Source: Rhinopomastus cyanomelas | Taxonomy: Eukaryota; Chordata; Aves; Bucerotiformes; Rhinopomastidae | Direction of reading: 5' to 3' | DNA length: 64,000 nt | Assembly (NCBI GenBank): GCA_013400115.1 | Contig: VXBP01007508.1 | Coordinates: 124,001 to 188,000, forward strand | Shown: in pieces, positions 36,846 to 47,797 of the stretch | How positions within the stretch are numbered: position 1 is the first letter of the stretch | Layout of the letters: each line of letters begins with the position of its first letter | Program-made: the position numbers and the translations under genes | The notes under the pieces: model-generated | What the model saw: the letters and a program-made list of their open reading frames with translations, nothing else | What the model was told of the DNA's origin: nothing | The model's database searches: none

Positions 36846-39800
36846 GTTCTTGGTAATCTAAAAGAGCTGCTGTTTGTTCCCAAGGGATGTTCAGGAGTGT
36901 TAAAGAAATTGAGGCGAGGAACTGTGTGCACCTGCATTTATTAGTTTGTTCAAACCTACACGTTCTTTGTGCTAGTGAAGTAAAGTGCTCTTGCATCTGG
37001 AACCCTCATAAGGTTCATGAGTTTGTCTGCTTCTACTATTGCATCATTCTCAACAATTAGTTAGCTGTTCTCACAATTTGAACATCTTAAGAAGACAAGC
37101 ACCACAGTCTGAGAGTAGAGTCAGGATAGAGCTGAGGTTTGCTCAGGATAAAGACCTGGAGGGATAGGCAGGGCTCTAACTGCTGAGAGCCCAGCTAGGG
37201 GCCCTTATACGAAGGTTTTACTGACCATCACACTTGCAATCCCATTGAAAGCAAATTAACTCTTTGCATGAGAGAAGCAAGTTTTGCTTAGCCTCTGGCA
37301 GAATCATGAGCAGAAATGGAGCTTTTCAACGCAGCCTAAAGACCATTTTTCTTCTTTTCTCCTATTTCTACCTCTCCTCTGATATTCATTGTGTTAGCAC
37401 CATTTCCAAGAGCTCATCAGGTGGCACACTGAGACCCAACACTGATTTTGCTTCCTTTGCTGCTACCTCAGGACCACAATGACATTTTACTGCTTTGAGA
37501 TTCACAACAGGGAACTCCTGAAGTCACCTTGTTTCTGCACACCAGTGTCACAAAGTTGTACCCTCGTGCTCAGAAGCTGATCCTAACAGGGCAACGAGCA
37601 AAAGGGACAGTTTAATTACGGTTGTCTGTCTCTTTGTGGTTTGCCTTTTTCCTTGGGTTCTGAGGGATGAAAGGCATATTTGCTTCTGTTGAGCATTCCT
37701 GTGGAGACTGAAATAAATTTTCCTCCTAAAAAAGCCCACTGGAAATATCGACAGCAAGAAGCAAAACTGCTCTTCTATCTGTCAGAGTCCCTCTTATGTG
37801 AAGCTGGTTTGCTAATTTGCTCGTCCGCTGAAAATGCATAAGAAATCATAAAAGGATGCCCCTCTTCACAGTGAATAAGACAGTCACACAAAGCAAAGAG
37901 AACACAGGCACAGCTCAGGAATGGAAGGGAAGCCTTATAAACTCGGGCAATAGCAAGACAGCCTGGAATGCTGATTCGAGAATGGCAATTGTTACTTCCC
38001 TTTGCACTGTGTATGATGTGATCAGACACACAGAGGGAGCTGAATTCATTCTGCGACAAACTGCGCTGCCGGAAGTAGCTTTGCACCCCACAAATTTGTC
38101 TCATGCATTTGTTTGAAGTTGACCTCATTAGTACAAACAAAAGTGGTGTTCAAGAGTGACACTTGAACTAGACACTCCTTTCAGTATTTCCAGAGACTAA
38201 CACCACACACCACTGTAATTAAAGACATTGTAATTAGTGACTTGATTCCCTTTGCTTTGACTTCCCTTTGCTTTATTTATTAATTTATTCATTTTGGAAG
38301 GGTCTGAAAGTCAAATGCAGCTTTGTCATCTGCTCATGCTGGGAGCTGTGCTGTTCTTCTGGAAGTGCCATGGAAATGCTGGTAATGAGGTGCCAAAATC
38401 AGCAAGCAATATTCCCAATTTAAGGGCCAGTTCAAATATAAAGGCAGTTTGTATTTCTGCACCACAGGCACTTCCCCAAAGTCCTCAGGGAAGAAAGAAA
38501 TGTATTTCATCCTTACTGGCTTGGCCTTTGAGTGTTAACAAGTCAGAATGGATGACAAGTGTTTTTTGTAGAGCGAAACAAAATTGTAAAAGTAAATAGA
38601 AAAGCTAATGATTTTTAAAAAATATTCCCATTTTCAACCACACTTGTCGGGCGCAGAACTAGAAAAGGCTCCTACAAAGGCACTGCTCACTCAGATAATT
38701 GCAACTGTGTTCACTTAAACCATGGTCACGATGTCTGAAGCTGAGCCAAAGCAGTTTCATGGACATTAACGATCAACCAGGAACACATCTGCGACCCACA
38801 CGTGCGTCAGCTTCAGGCAGCTCCTCAGGCAGACCACTTCACTTGCTGGCAATCATCTAAGTGCACCTAGAGACCACTATGTGGAGAGACACGAGAGCAT
38901 CATGCTAACCAGCTAGGTAACGATTTCTGTTAGACAGAAGAAGCAGCTCAGATACAAGGGTGTCTGGAACTCAGATTTTCAAAAGCATCCTCTAACTATA
39001 AGTGTGTCGAGCATCAAGTGTCCAACTTAAAGTGACTGCTGTATGGGGACAGTTGGGCATCGCTTTCTCAGTCCGAGGTAAATGGTGGCTTCTGGATACA
39101 ACCACCTTTGAAAAAACTCCTGGGTTAATACATTTCACAGGGTTTATTTGAGGTCAAGAAGAGGGCTGAACGTGCTCCAGAACAAACTGTGCTTATCTAG
39201 GCAGTTACAGGAGCAGCTAAAGCATCCAGAAAAAACTACAGAGGTACAGAAGAGAGAGGAAAAGAAGGTCATCTCTAAACTTCTCCAGGCCCTTTAGAGG
39301 CCCCAAAGGAAATGTCTTGACTTCTCCTCCCAACTTTCCTTCCCCTTCCTCATCCCACCTCTATTCTTAGCAGCTTTGTCTGAGAGGTGGGAACAGAGCA
39401 TGGTTTCTTGATTTCTCACCTCCTATTGCCTCATATTTTGACTCAGGCTGCCCGGGGTGGTTGCAGGGGTTTTAACCTTCCATGGAGCCAGTGTTTCTGT
39501 TTATACAAACAAAGACCACTTTCCCATTTCCTTAGCTACTGAGACATGCTATAGGCTTTACATTCTCCAGCCAACTTTACATGGTCAAGAAAATGCCTTG
39601 CCTTGCCCAGATCTCGAGGACCATAGTCACTAGTGAGCACACAGTGCCATGAATTACCTGTTTTCACACTCCATGAATCCTGCTGTTGGCAGGACACAGG
39701 AAAACGATACCAGAACATTAGGTTTTTCCTTTCCTGCTGCATTCAGTGAGACCACTTAATCACAGCTTGAGATTAAACTGGCTCAACAAGTTGGGCAGCT

Positions 39801-41050
39801 TGCAGGGCTGCTGGCTGGGGACCTTGTACCTGCATTGCTGCCAGCAGACTGCAAGAGAAGACAGCAGCCAGTGTCCCCAGTTCTGTTGTTGGGACTGACT
39901 TCCCACTGAAAAAAACAAGTAGAAAACTGTTGCTCTCCTTCCTTAGTCCTGCTTCTACTTACTCTATCTACCCCAACTAATCATGATGACATCTGAGTGC
40001 CTTTGTGTGTCTGCTTCCTGTGAAGTAATCACCTAAATCCCCCTTTCGAAACAAAGTGAACCCTGCTGAGGAACTCACAATAGGTGCCTTTCAGACACAG
40101 GACAACCTTGGCCTCGGTGGCACATGTAACAAAGCTTCCATATGTGCACCAGTATGGACTGATCAGTCCAATCAACACCACACAGGATCAGAGCCTGGGT
40201 ATCTGGGAGCACGAAGCAAAAGAGCCTTACAAAACTACCCCGTCTTCCTGACAAACTGGTTTTTAAAAACAACTAATACACTACAGAACAGTAGTCTGCC
40301 TCAGCCTTTATCCACCTTCGTGGGTCTGTTTGAGGAGAAAAGAGAAGCACCATCTCTGAGGGGTGATGTCTGTCAGTCGGCCCCACTCTCAGAGACTGCT
40401 TAGCCATTGTTTGCTCTTCAACCCCAGGCTAGGGCTACTTTTTCATTTTTCCTTTGGCAGATACCCTGTTTTTTCCCCTCCCTGGGGGAGGGATCAAGGG
40501 TGATAAGTTCTATTCTAATAGAAGCCAAGTCAATGATAACCTTTGGGCATCACAGTGAAGAAGTATTTCTATAGCTCTAGCTGGGATTAGATGCATAATG
40601 GATCAATGAAAGATCCCACTGTTTGATGGTTATGGTGTCATTCATTAGCGTTAAGATTTGAACCTGAATCAACAATTGAGTTGGAGGACTGAAAGAATCG
40701 CCTTCAGCATTTGAAACAGAATAAATTGTAGCAGGCCAGCAAGAGTCCCCTGAGGTGTCTCTATGCACACATATATATAGACCACTTTTGCTGAACATTT
40801 AAAATTAGATGAAAGTTGCTGCGATGCTACATGTGAAGCAGAAAAGCTGAGCTACTTATGAAAAGCAAGAGGGTACAAAAGACAGTATTTTTGGTTTGCC
40901 TATCAAAGCATTTCGAGAGCGTTCTTGACTGTAGGATCCAGGCACTGACTTGTTATGCAGTCACTTACCATCCTGCTCATAAATAACAATGCAAAAAGAG
41001 CTAATAATAAACAGCACGCCCCCTCCCTATACACAAACACACCAATGCAA

Positions 41051-41066
41051 ACACACACACACACAC
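41051..41066. repeat. (CA)n microsatellite, short
   Basis: Eight AC units. Confidence 0.9.
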
Positions 41067-42724
41067 TTAGGAACCACTTGTAAATGAGCATCACTGATGC
41101 CTTCTACTTTTGTTGTCCCAAAACTAGGGCAAGCTCACTCTCAGTTAACTGCTTGCTGCACAGAGCCCTGCGAAAACCCCCAAAACTACCCAGAGGACCT
41201 AGACACCAAGTTTTAACTCTCAGCTCTTTATCTTCCTTTCATTCCTGGATCAAAACCCCATCCACTCTGTACTAATTTGCTAAGAAATTAAACACAAAAA
41301 AAGAAAGTAATTCCACAGCTGGGTGAAGAATGCCGTGGGCCATTAATGATTAATCAGCATTACAATACAAGACAGGTTGGTCTTACAGTAGAAGCTTGGT
41401 TTGAGAGCCTATTTTTTCCCCCAGTGGAGGAAATCTTCAGGCTGATGCAAGGAGTAGGTAATGCATCAGTGCCAAAAACTTTCCTCCTTGTTTCTGAAAG
41501 GCAGTGAGTAGATAGAATTAACTATAAAATGCCCTGCAGACCCAGTGATAAACCAAGACCCACATCCTACAGCCCAGCCAGTGCAATGGAGCTACAGTGA
41601 GGTGACTGCAATGTCCTCCCTTTTAGTGACAGCGTACTTGGGTGCTCTCCCGCTTCTCAGTCCTCTGTCATTCCCGTTGCCCCTTACTTTGGCAGGCAAG
41701 AAACTCAAGGCCACCTAGTTTGTATCCATCAGCACAGTTGCAGGCTGATTTGTACACAGGATGATGTCTAACCTGTTGGGTGGTCAAGAAAAAAGTTAAC
41801 TCCCTACTGCCGTTTGAAGAACTTTTTCCTGTGACTGTGTTCTAGCTGTACAAAAATCAACACAGCTTTTCCTCTTGGCTTGCAGATAAAGAAAACAGTA
41901 AAACAACAGCCAACTGGTTATAACTACGTATATGAGCAGTTCTAGCACAAACACATGCCAAGCCAGCAGATACTGAGAGGGGAACAACCATTAACTATGG
42001 GAAGAACAGACAGCTTTCTATAGCAAATCCTAATCAGCACGCAATCAGCATAGAAAGCTATTACAGTAAAGGGATTGTTTAAATTACAACAAAAGCATTA
42101 GAGAAATGTGCCTATCTTGTTCCTTGTCTGTGTTTATTACCGAGGTCAGTTTTGAAAGTGCAGCTGCCAGTGAAAGAGCTCCCTAAATCATTCACCAACT
42201 ATAAATAATTAAAGCACACACGCACACACGCACCAGCCAAAAAGCAGTGCAGTCAAACCATGCTCTGCCTGTTGCTCTGGGATTTTCAGCTGCTACTGTT
42301 GAAACTCAGGTCAGATGCTGATGTTTAATTTGTTGACACCAAGAAAATCAGAAAGAGCAGACATCCCTTAGCCTGTAGCCCATCCTTCCCAGCCTGCTTA
42401 TGCTATTAGTTTGAAGATAGTTGTTTATTGCTGATAGGCATCAGCCACCTGCATGTGCCACTCATCGGCAGACTGCTCTGCCAACCACCCAGCTGTGCCT
42501 GAAATGACAGCAACTCCATGTTTTACATCTGTAAGGCTGGCTTGAGTGTGCACAGGTTTGTGGAACACAGTCTTTACAGTAGAGGCTCTCTCACATGGGA
42601 GAAATCTCAGTGGCTCTCTAAAGCTGTGCGCACACAGAACGGTAACACCAGTCAAGCTATAAATAACAATAAATGAGTCCTCTTTACTGATAGCAAATAA
42701 GGACATTTGCTCACAAGTGCTCAC

Positions 42725-42850
42725 CTGGGAGCTGCTGCTGGCTTCCAATACCTGCAGAAGAGATACTGCCCATCAGCATTGACGATATGGGGTAGGTCCT
42801 TGTATGGGATGTTTTGAGGACTCCGCTTTGGTGAACTTTCCTCTGGCATT
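42725..42850 (-). CDS. MGLL: MGLL coding exon with start codon (monoacylglycerol lipase residues 1-41)
   Basis: On the minus strand an ATG at 42849-42847 opens a frame reading MPEESSPKRSPQNIPYKDLP and continuing through HIVNADGQYLFCRYWKP. This aligns residue for residue with the N-terminus of vertebrate monoacylglycerol lipase, the serine hydrolase that cleaves 2-arachidonoylglycerol and other monoglycerides into glycerol and fatty acid. The exon ends after two bases (AG) of codon 42, followed by a GTGA donor. The next exon supplies the missing G to give Arg42. Upstream, an acceptor TTCTTCCAG lies one base before the ATG, with a second possible AG 13 bases further upstream. In mammals a longer isoform adds about ten residues before this Met from an upstream exon; I could not find that exon here. 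The exon is short and carries no catalytic residue. Seen: sequence, phase and splice sites. Known: family identity and isoforms. Inferred: that this is the used start. Confidence 0.95.
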
Positions 42851-42874
42851 CTGGAAGAATGACCTGCAAGGCGT
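42851..42874 (-). promoter_or_regulatory. MGLL: Tandem splice acceptors before the MGLL start-codon exon
   Basis: Reading minus, a pyrimidine-rich stretch ends in TTGCAG (AG at 42865-42864), then 13 bases later TTCTTCCAG (AG at 42852-42851). The proximal site leaves a single A before the ATG. The distal site would add 13 bases of leader. Confidence 0.55.
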
Positions 42875-43073
42875 CGGGAGAAACAAGACATAGCTTAAAA
42901 CAGGTGAAGACAAGATAGAGGCTGGTAGGCTTGGTAGCCACAGACATTCAAGAAAGTCAGTCAATAAGGCAATCACCACTGACAGGAGTCACCCTACAAC
43001 TCCCAGCCAAAGCCCCCCCAAATCTCTACTGCTTTAGAACATAGTATTTCGTGTCCAGAAAAAGATCACATTT

Positions 43074-43113
43074 TGGGGGAGGGCATTGGGGTGGGGGGGA
43101 GGAAGGAGGGAAG
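43074..43113 (+). other. G-rich tract with quadruplex potential in the first intron
   Basis: Runs GGGGG, GGG, GGGG and GGGGGGG lie within about 25 bases, separated by 1-4 bases, then GG and GGG runs follow. This meets the simple four-run G-quadruplex pattern on the strand that is template for MGLL. Confidence 0.6.
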
Positions 43114-43734
43114 ATCAATCCCCCATCACTACTTCAGTACAGCCTTCTCTCCCCCACTTCTCCCATCTGTGTTTACTTTGCTTCGTTTTGTGAAATAGAT
43201 CCTAAAAAGAGTATTTTAGCTGTAATCAAGTGCAGATTGTACAGCAACCGCTCGAGAAACGGAAAGACAGCTGCATGAAAGATTTATTATTTCTGCCTTA
43301 ACATCTCCAACGAACAGCGAAGGGTTCGCACCAGAGGTATCTGCCGCCGTATCATCATTAAGCTCGTCTCTGACACATCAGGCAGGAAAGGGGCGGCGGG
43401 GGGAAGCGAGATATTTCCAGGAGAATTTGCAACAAACCTGTTCTCATCCTGTGCGAGCCTTCGCATTCTAGTGAGGAGCCGGCAGCGCGAGTCTCACGCC
43501 GGCAGAGAAGGCTTTTTGCATCTCGCTGCGGAGATGCATCCACAGCCCGGCAGCCGCGCAGCCCCTGCTGGGCGCCCGGCGGGTCCCTCCCCGGAGGCTC
43601 CGGTGCGGGCGGGCTGTGCGGGGCTCTGGCCGCCGCTCCTCTTCCCGGCTCGCTGCTCTTTGAGGAAAGTCGCTGGGGTAACTCACCACTTTCTGCTCAT
43701 TTAATCACTTTTTTTTTTTAATCCAAACAAATTG

Positions 43735-43752
43735 NNNNNNNNNNNNNNNNNN
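43735..43752. other. Assembly gap (18 N)
   Basis: A run of N inside the CpG island, next to an A/T homopolymer on the left and GC-rich sequence on the right. The true missing length is unknown. Part of the MGLL first exon could be lost here. Confidence 0.99.
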
Positions 43753-43928
43753 GGCGGGTGGGGAAGCTGCAGTCCGCTTTCCAGAAGCTGCTGCACACAC
43801 ATCAAAGGCACCTTGAGCACATGCGGCTGGAGCTGCACAAAGTTCCTGCCGCTCGCTGCAGGTTGTTTGCAACTTTTACTTCCTTCCTGCCACTTACTGT
43901 TCGGAGGCCGCGGCGCCAGGGGAAGGCG

Positions 43929-43950
43929 AGGGAGGGAGGGAGGGAGGGAC
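43929..43950. repeat. (GGGA)n simple repeat in the CpG island
   Basis: About five consecutive GGGA units. The G-rich run is on the plus strand, so it would be C-rich in an MGLL-sense transcript. Confidence 0.9.
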
Positions 43951-43971
43951 GGGGACAGCGACAGCTTCTCC

Positions 43972-44118
43972 TCACAGCGATCCCCGCTGCGGAACCATCT
44001 CGGGTGTGAGCGCAAGTGCCCCGGCCCCTCGCTGCCGGGAGGGGAGCGGCAACAGGAGCAGCAGGAGGACGGATCCAGACACCGACGCGCTGCCAGGTCT
44101 CCAGCCCCGCATAGACAT
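43972..44118 (-). other. 48-codon frame with signal-peptide-like core in the CpG island (hypothetical)
   Basis: Reads MSMRGWRPGSASVSGS, then VLLLLLLPLP, then a short polar tail, and stops before any splice donor I can see. It could be an upstream open reading frame in the MGLL 5' leader or a GC-rich chance frame. A longer frame from 44406 contains it. No homology is recognised. Confidence 0.15.
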
Positions 44119-47100
44119 CCTCCCGCGGCGGCGGGGCCGGGCGGCTGCACCGCACGGAGCGCACTGGCTGCTCTCTAGGCAGCCGCGGACGGTGCGGGAA
44201 GGCGGGGAAGGGGAGTAGTGGGCGGGAGGTGCCGCGCCCCGGCTCGGCTGGACTGGGCTGGGCTGACCTGAGCGCTGACTGAGCGAGCGGGGGGAGTAGA
44301 GGGTCTCCGCGGTGCCCCTGGAGCCGCGAGCGGGGAGAGAAGCCGCCGCGCTCCTCCCCGCGGTGAGATGCTGGGCCCTCACCGGCGGAGCCTCCGGCTG
44401 CCCCAACCCGGGGTCTCAAGGCTGCGGGAGCGGCTGACGGAGCCAGAGCCCGGCTCCTGCTCTGGGTTCCTGCCGTGGGATCGACGCTCAGACGCGGGCT
44501 GCGGGCGGGTGGGAGGGGAGACGCGAGTGGCACTCGGGAGCGTGGAATTCAGAGCGGGGGGAATGCTACCCACCGGGATTCCCCAGCCCCAACCGCGCTG
44601 TGCAGTCCCACATCCAAACTTCGCTGCCTGCGTGGGGATGCGCGGCTCTTCAGCACTGGAAGCCATGCCGGGAAGGTTGAATCTGTCAGATTCTCCTTCA
44701 GAGGGGCAGCAGGCCCCTTGCTCGACACCCTCGTTCACGATGAATTACAGGATCTGATCCATACGTACATCATCCGACAGAGCTCCTCATCTCCACAGAT
44801 CACATGCAGTACAGACCGCATGCAGTACATGTCTTGCGACTGGGTAATAGATCTGTTTGATGTGACAAGATATTCACTTACAGCAGTTGTCACAGCAAGC
44901 CACCCCCTCGTTAAAATAAGTGTCCCATCCCCAAGACATCCCTGTACCAAGTTCCTACACACAACACAGCTGAGAGCCTAGCATTCTTCTGGGCACTTTC
45001 AGACCTGTCACGTTTCATCGGGATGTGTTGTACGCTTTATTCCTACGTGCCAACTTCCAAGGGCTAATACTTCCTTTATAAGAAAAGGCAGCTATTAATG
45101 ATGGTTTTTGAAGCTAGGCAGTGTGCTGACTGAGCCCAAACCTGGGAACAAAGGCTGAGAAAAGGAAAGAAACATATGTTCACAGTAATACCAAGAAATG
45201 CAAGATCTCAGAGATGACCCATATAAAAATAAAAAGGAAATCAAAACCAGATTGTTTCATCTTTCAGTGTCCTTTATGTTACATTCCCAAGAGGGGAGGG
45301 ATAGGGTGACAAGTGGCAAAGGCAAAATTGCATATTCCTGTAACTGCAATTGTTTAGAATAAAACCAAACATATATGGTTGTTTACTGTGAGCAAGATTT
45401 AGGTCAGGCAGGGTCTTAGCTGGAGCCCTTGGAGCTGTGCTTGAAGGTGTGCAGTTGGCTTGGCCAGCTCGTCTAGGCACAGATGGTGGAATTAAAGAGC
45501 TCTCACAATCCAGCTCCAGAGGTGGAAGTAGGAGGAGCATATATATTTATTTAATGGATACAGTGCAAATAATAACTGGATTAAGAAGAAAAGAAAGAAG
45601 GAAAGAAGCCTTTTCCCCTGTTCATGGTTAATCTGCCAGATACACTTCACTGCTTCCCTACAGCCATCCATGAAACCTGATGCCAGGAACAAGCTCCTCT
45701 CCTGCTGTGGTGCTGGGAATATCTGAATTCCCAGGGCCACAGAGAGATGGGGGGAGACAAGGAAAAAATCTCATTCTAAAATTCAGGATAAAAATAGCAT
45801 CTCAAAGAAAATGACCTTTGTTGGGACACAAGGGTGAGATCTCGTCTTTGAGAGCTTGCCCTGGTCAAACCAGATATATGATTCCCTTGATACCCCATTA
45901 ACCTTTGTGTAGCTAATACCGGAGGCAGCAGTACCATGCTCCAGCTTACACTCTGCACCAGGCCTGGATTCTCACCACTGCACAGGAACAGAGGATCAAC
46001 CCACCCCTGCTTCCCTTCTCCCAGCTTCCCTGAACTCTCAGGAATTTGAGGACACTTTTTCCCATAGGTAGCAGAACCTCTCCCATCTTGTAACAACATC
46101 ATAAAAATGAATGAGAAGTGACTGCTGACTAGTAGCCTTATTATTTTATGGAGTTTAAGCTGTGAATGAAAAGTCACATGAGAAAAGTGGTTTGGGTCTG
46201 AAGAATCCACCCAGCTCATATCCAAACAGCACACAGGGCTTTAGCAGAGCAATTACTGCATCCAAGCTCCCCGTGAGGAATCAAAGGGATGTCTGAGCAT
46301 GCAGTATTTATGAGACTGTAACATCTTCTCTTGTCTCAGTGGAATCAGATGGGTTTTGGAAATACAGTTTAAGCTAAATCAACTTCTTAATAAAAACTGG
46401 AACTACACTAGGTGAATCTTTACTCTGAGTAATTGCTTCAGCCTTGTAGGGAAAGGTGTTTGATTTATTAAAGATTGAGCCCTGCTTAGTTTAAGCATCT
46501 CCATTGACCCCCAAGGTGCCCACAGGAGTATAGAGATAAGGGTTATGCCCCCAAAATAAGACAAATTTTAGGAAAAGAATCATTTACTGGAATGACAGAG
46601 AAAACTCGTAATGAAAACTTGTTATTACAGCAAGGTGAGAGAGAGAACAGGTTAGAGAGACGGTGGAGGTGAGTCAGAGTGGCAGGCTGGGGTGTGATTC
46701 TTATAGTGGGGTAAGGGAATGAGAGAGAACTTTCCTTATCTTTAGGCCTTCTTTCACAGGTTAAGGTTTTAATATCCTACTAGCATGCAAAGGTGCACAG
46801 GCTGTGTGAGACCCTTCTGCTCTGTTTGACAACACCATGCTCTCACATCACAAAGGATTTAAGATATTTTTGTTTGAGAAGTGGATTTGATGGGCAGTGA
46901 GAGCGAAACCATTTGGGATTCTGCTCACCAGGACCACAAAGAGAACTTTTGCTGACAAGGAGGAGGAAAAATTAACAGAGGGGGAGGATACAATAATAAA
47001 ATACCTAAGAAGCACGTGGTTATGGAAGAATCTGCTCCAACAGAAAAAAAAGTTGGAAGTGATAGCAGTCAGGGGGCAGCTGGAGAGAGCAACAGACAGC

Positions 47101-47747
47101 ACAAGCAGAAGAGCACGTGGGAAGCAATGGGAGATGAAGCAACAATTAAAAGCAAGTGGAAAGCGAGGAAGCCGATACCACTGAGGCTGAGTTTGGAGGC
47201 TTTCTTTTGGATTTGCCCTGCTCTTTGGCTTTTATTAAAACATCCTTTGGTTTATCCCGAAGCAGTGTCCAGTCATTCAGCTTCACTTGTTTGTGTGACC
47301 TGTCTCTGCCTGCCTGTTGGTATTTCTGAGTAGGACACACATGGGGAGGAGACAAGATCCACTGCTTTCATTTTCCTACAAAATACCTGTTTTAGTGTCT
47401 TGCGGCCAAAAAATAAACTTGGTGTCAGGCAAACCGGATCGAGGAAGAAAATGTTAAAGGACAATGTTTTGTTTATCAGGTTAAGCTTAACAATATCAGG
47501 AGACAGAACAGCTGGCATGGTATTGGCCTGCAATTCTGCAGTCTCATGTACTTCTTCACAAATCAGTGCTGACTGAAAAGGAGCAAGGGTGAAGCGTTAG
47601 CACAGGGGTAACTGAGTGCCACAGGAATTGTTTGCAGGCTTTTTTTTCCCCCATAAGTAATTACACTTTCCCTAATCTTTGGGAATAGAATTATTAAATT
47701 GAGCTACAAGTGGTTTAACACCCTGAGATGCAAAGTACAGTCACAGC

Positions 47748-47797
47748 AACACAGAACTGCAGGGGTTGGAAGGGATCTCTGAACATCATCTAGTCCG
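47748..47797 (-). mobile_element. CR1 tail, reverse
   Basis: CAGGGGTTGGAAGGGATCTC and CATCATCTAGTCC, preceded by a degraded CACAGCAACACAGAA octamer region, form the complement of a CR1 3' end. Confidence 0.7.

Larger units (their letters stand above)
19079..42724 (-). other. MGLL: MGLL intron between coding exons 2 and 3 (about 23.6 kb)
   Basis: This is inferred directly from the two flanking MGLL exons with matching phase. It holds at least eight CR1 fragments, a (CA)n microsatellite and otherwise unique AT-moderate sequence. I see no exon of another gene. The longest frame (33060-33689, minus) has no recognisable homology. Unannotated stretches over 300 bases (19.1-24.4, 25.2-28.1, 30.1-31.1, 31.5-33.0, 35.0-42.7 kb) contain nothing I can assign beyond the sites listed separately. 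Confidence 0.9.
43380..44700 (-). promoter_or_regulatory. MGLL: CpG island, likely MGLL promoter and 5' untranslated first exon
   Basis: Base composition shifts abruptly to GC-rich with frequent CG dinucleotides, unlike the rest of the window. The island lies 0.5-1.9 kb upstream of the MGLL start-codon exon, the expected place for its promoter. A possible minus-strand donor (GTGAGTTACC beginning at 43686) could end a noncoding first exon. An 18-N gap interrupts the region. Overlapping long frames on both strands (for example 43802-44533 minus) are what GC-rich DNA with few stop codons produces and are not called as genes. Bidirectional promoter activity is possible but no plus-strand gene is seen. 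Confidence 0.65.

Noticed and set aside
42425..42979. Minus-strand frames of 68-107 codons overlapping the MGLL start-codon exon
   Set aside because: They are other reading frames of the real exon and adjacent intron. Only the frame starting at 42849 matches MGLL.
43802..44533. 243-codon minus-strand frame in the CpG island, plus several overlapping frames on both strands
   Set aside because: GC-rich DNA has few stop codons. The translations are Arg/Pro/Ser-rich with no domain, and the frames overlap on both strands.
46500..46850. Possible degraded retroviral LTR on the minus strand
   Set aside because: Only a general resemblance (CT-rich stretch followed by AT-rich sequence); no boundaries, no second copy in the window.
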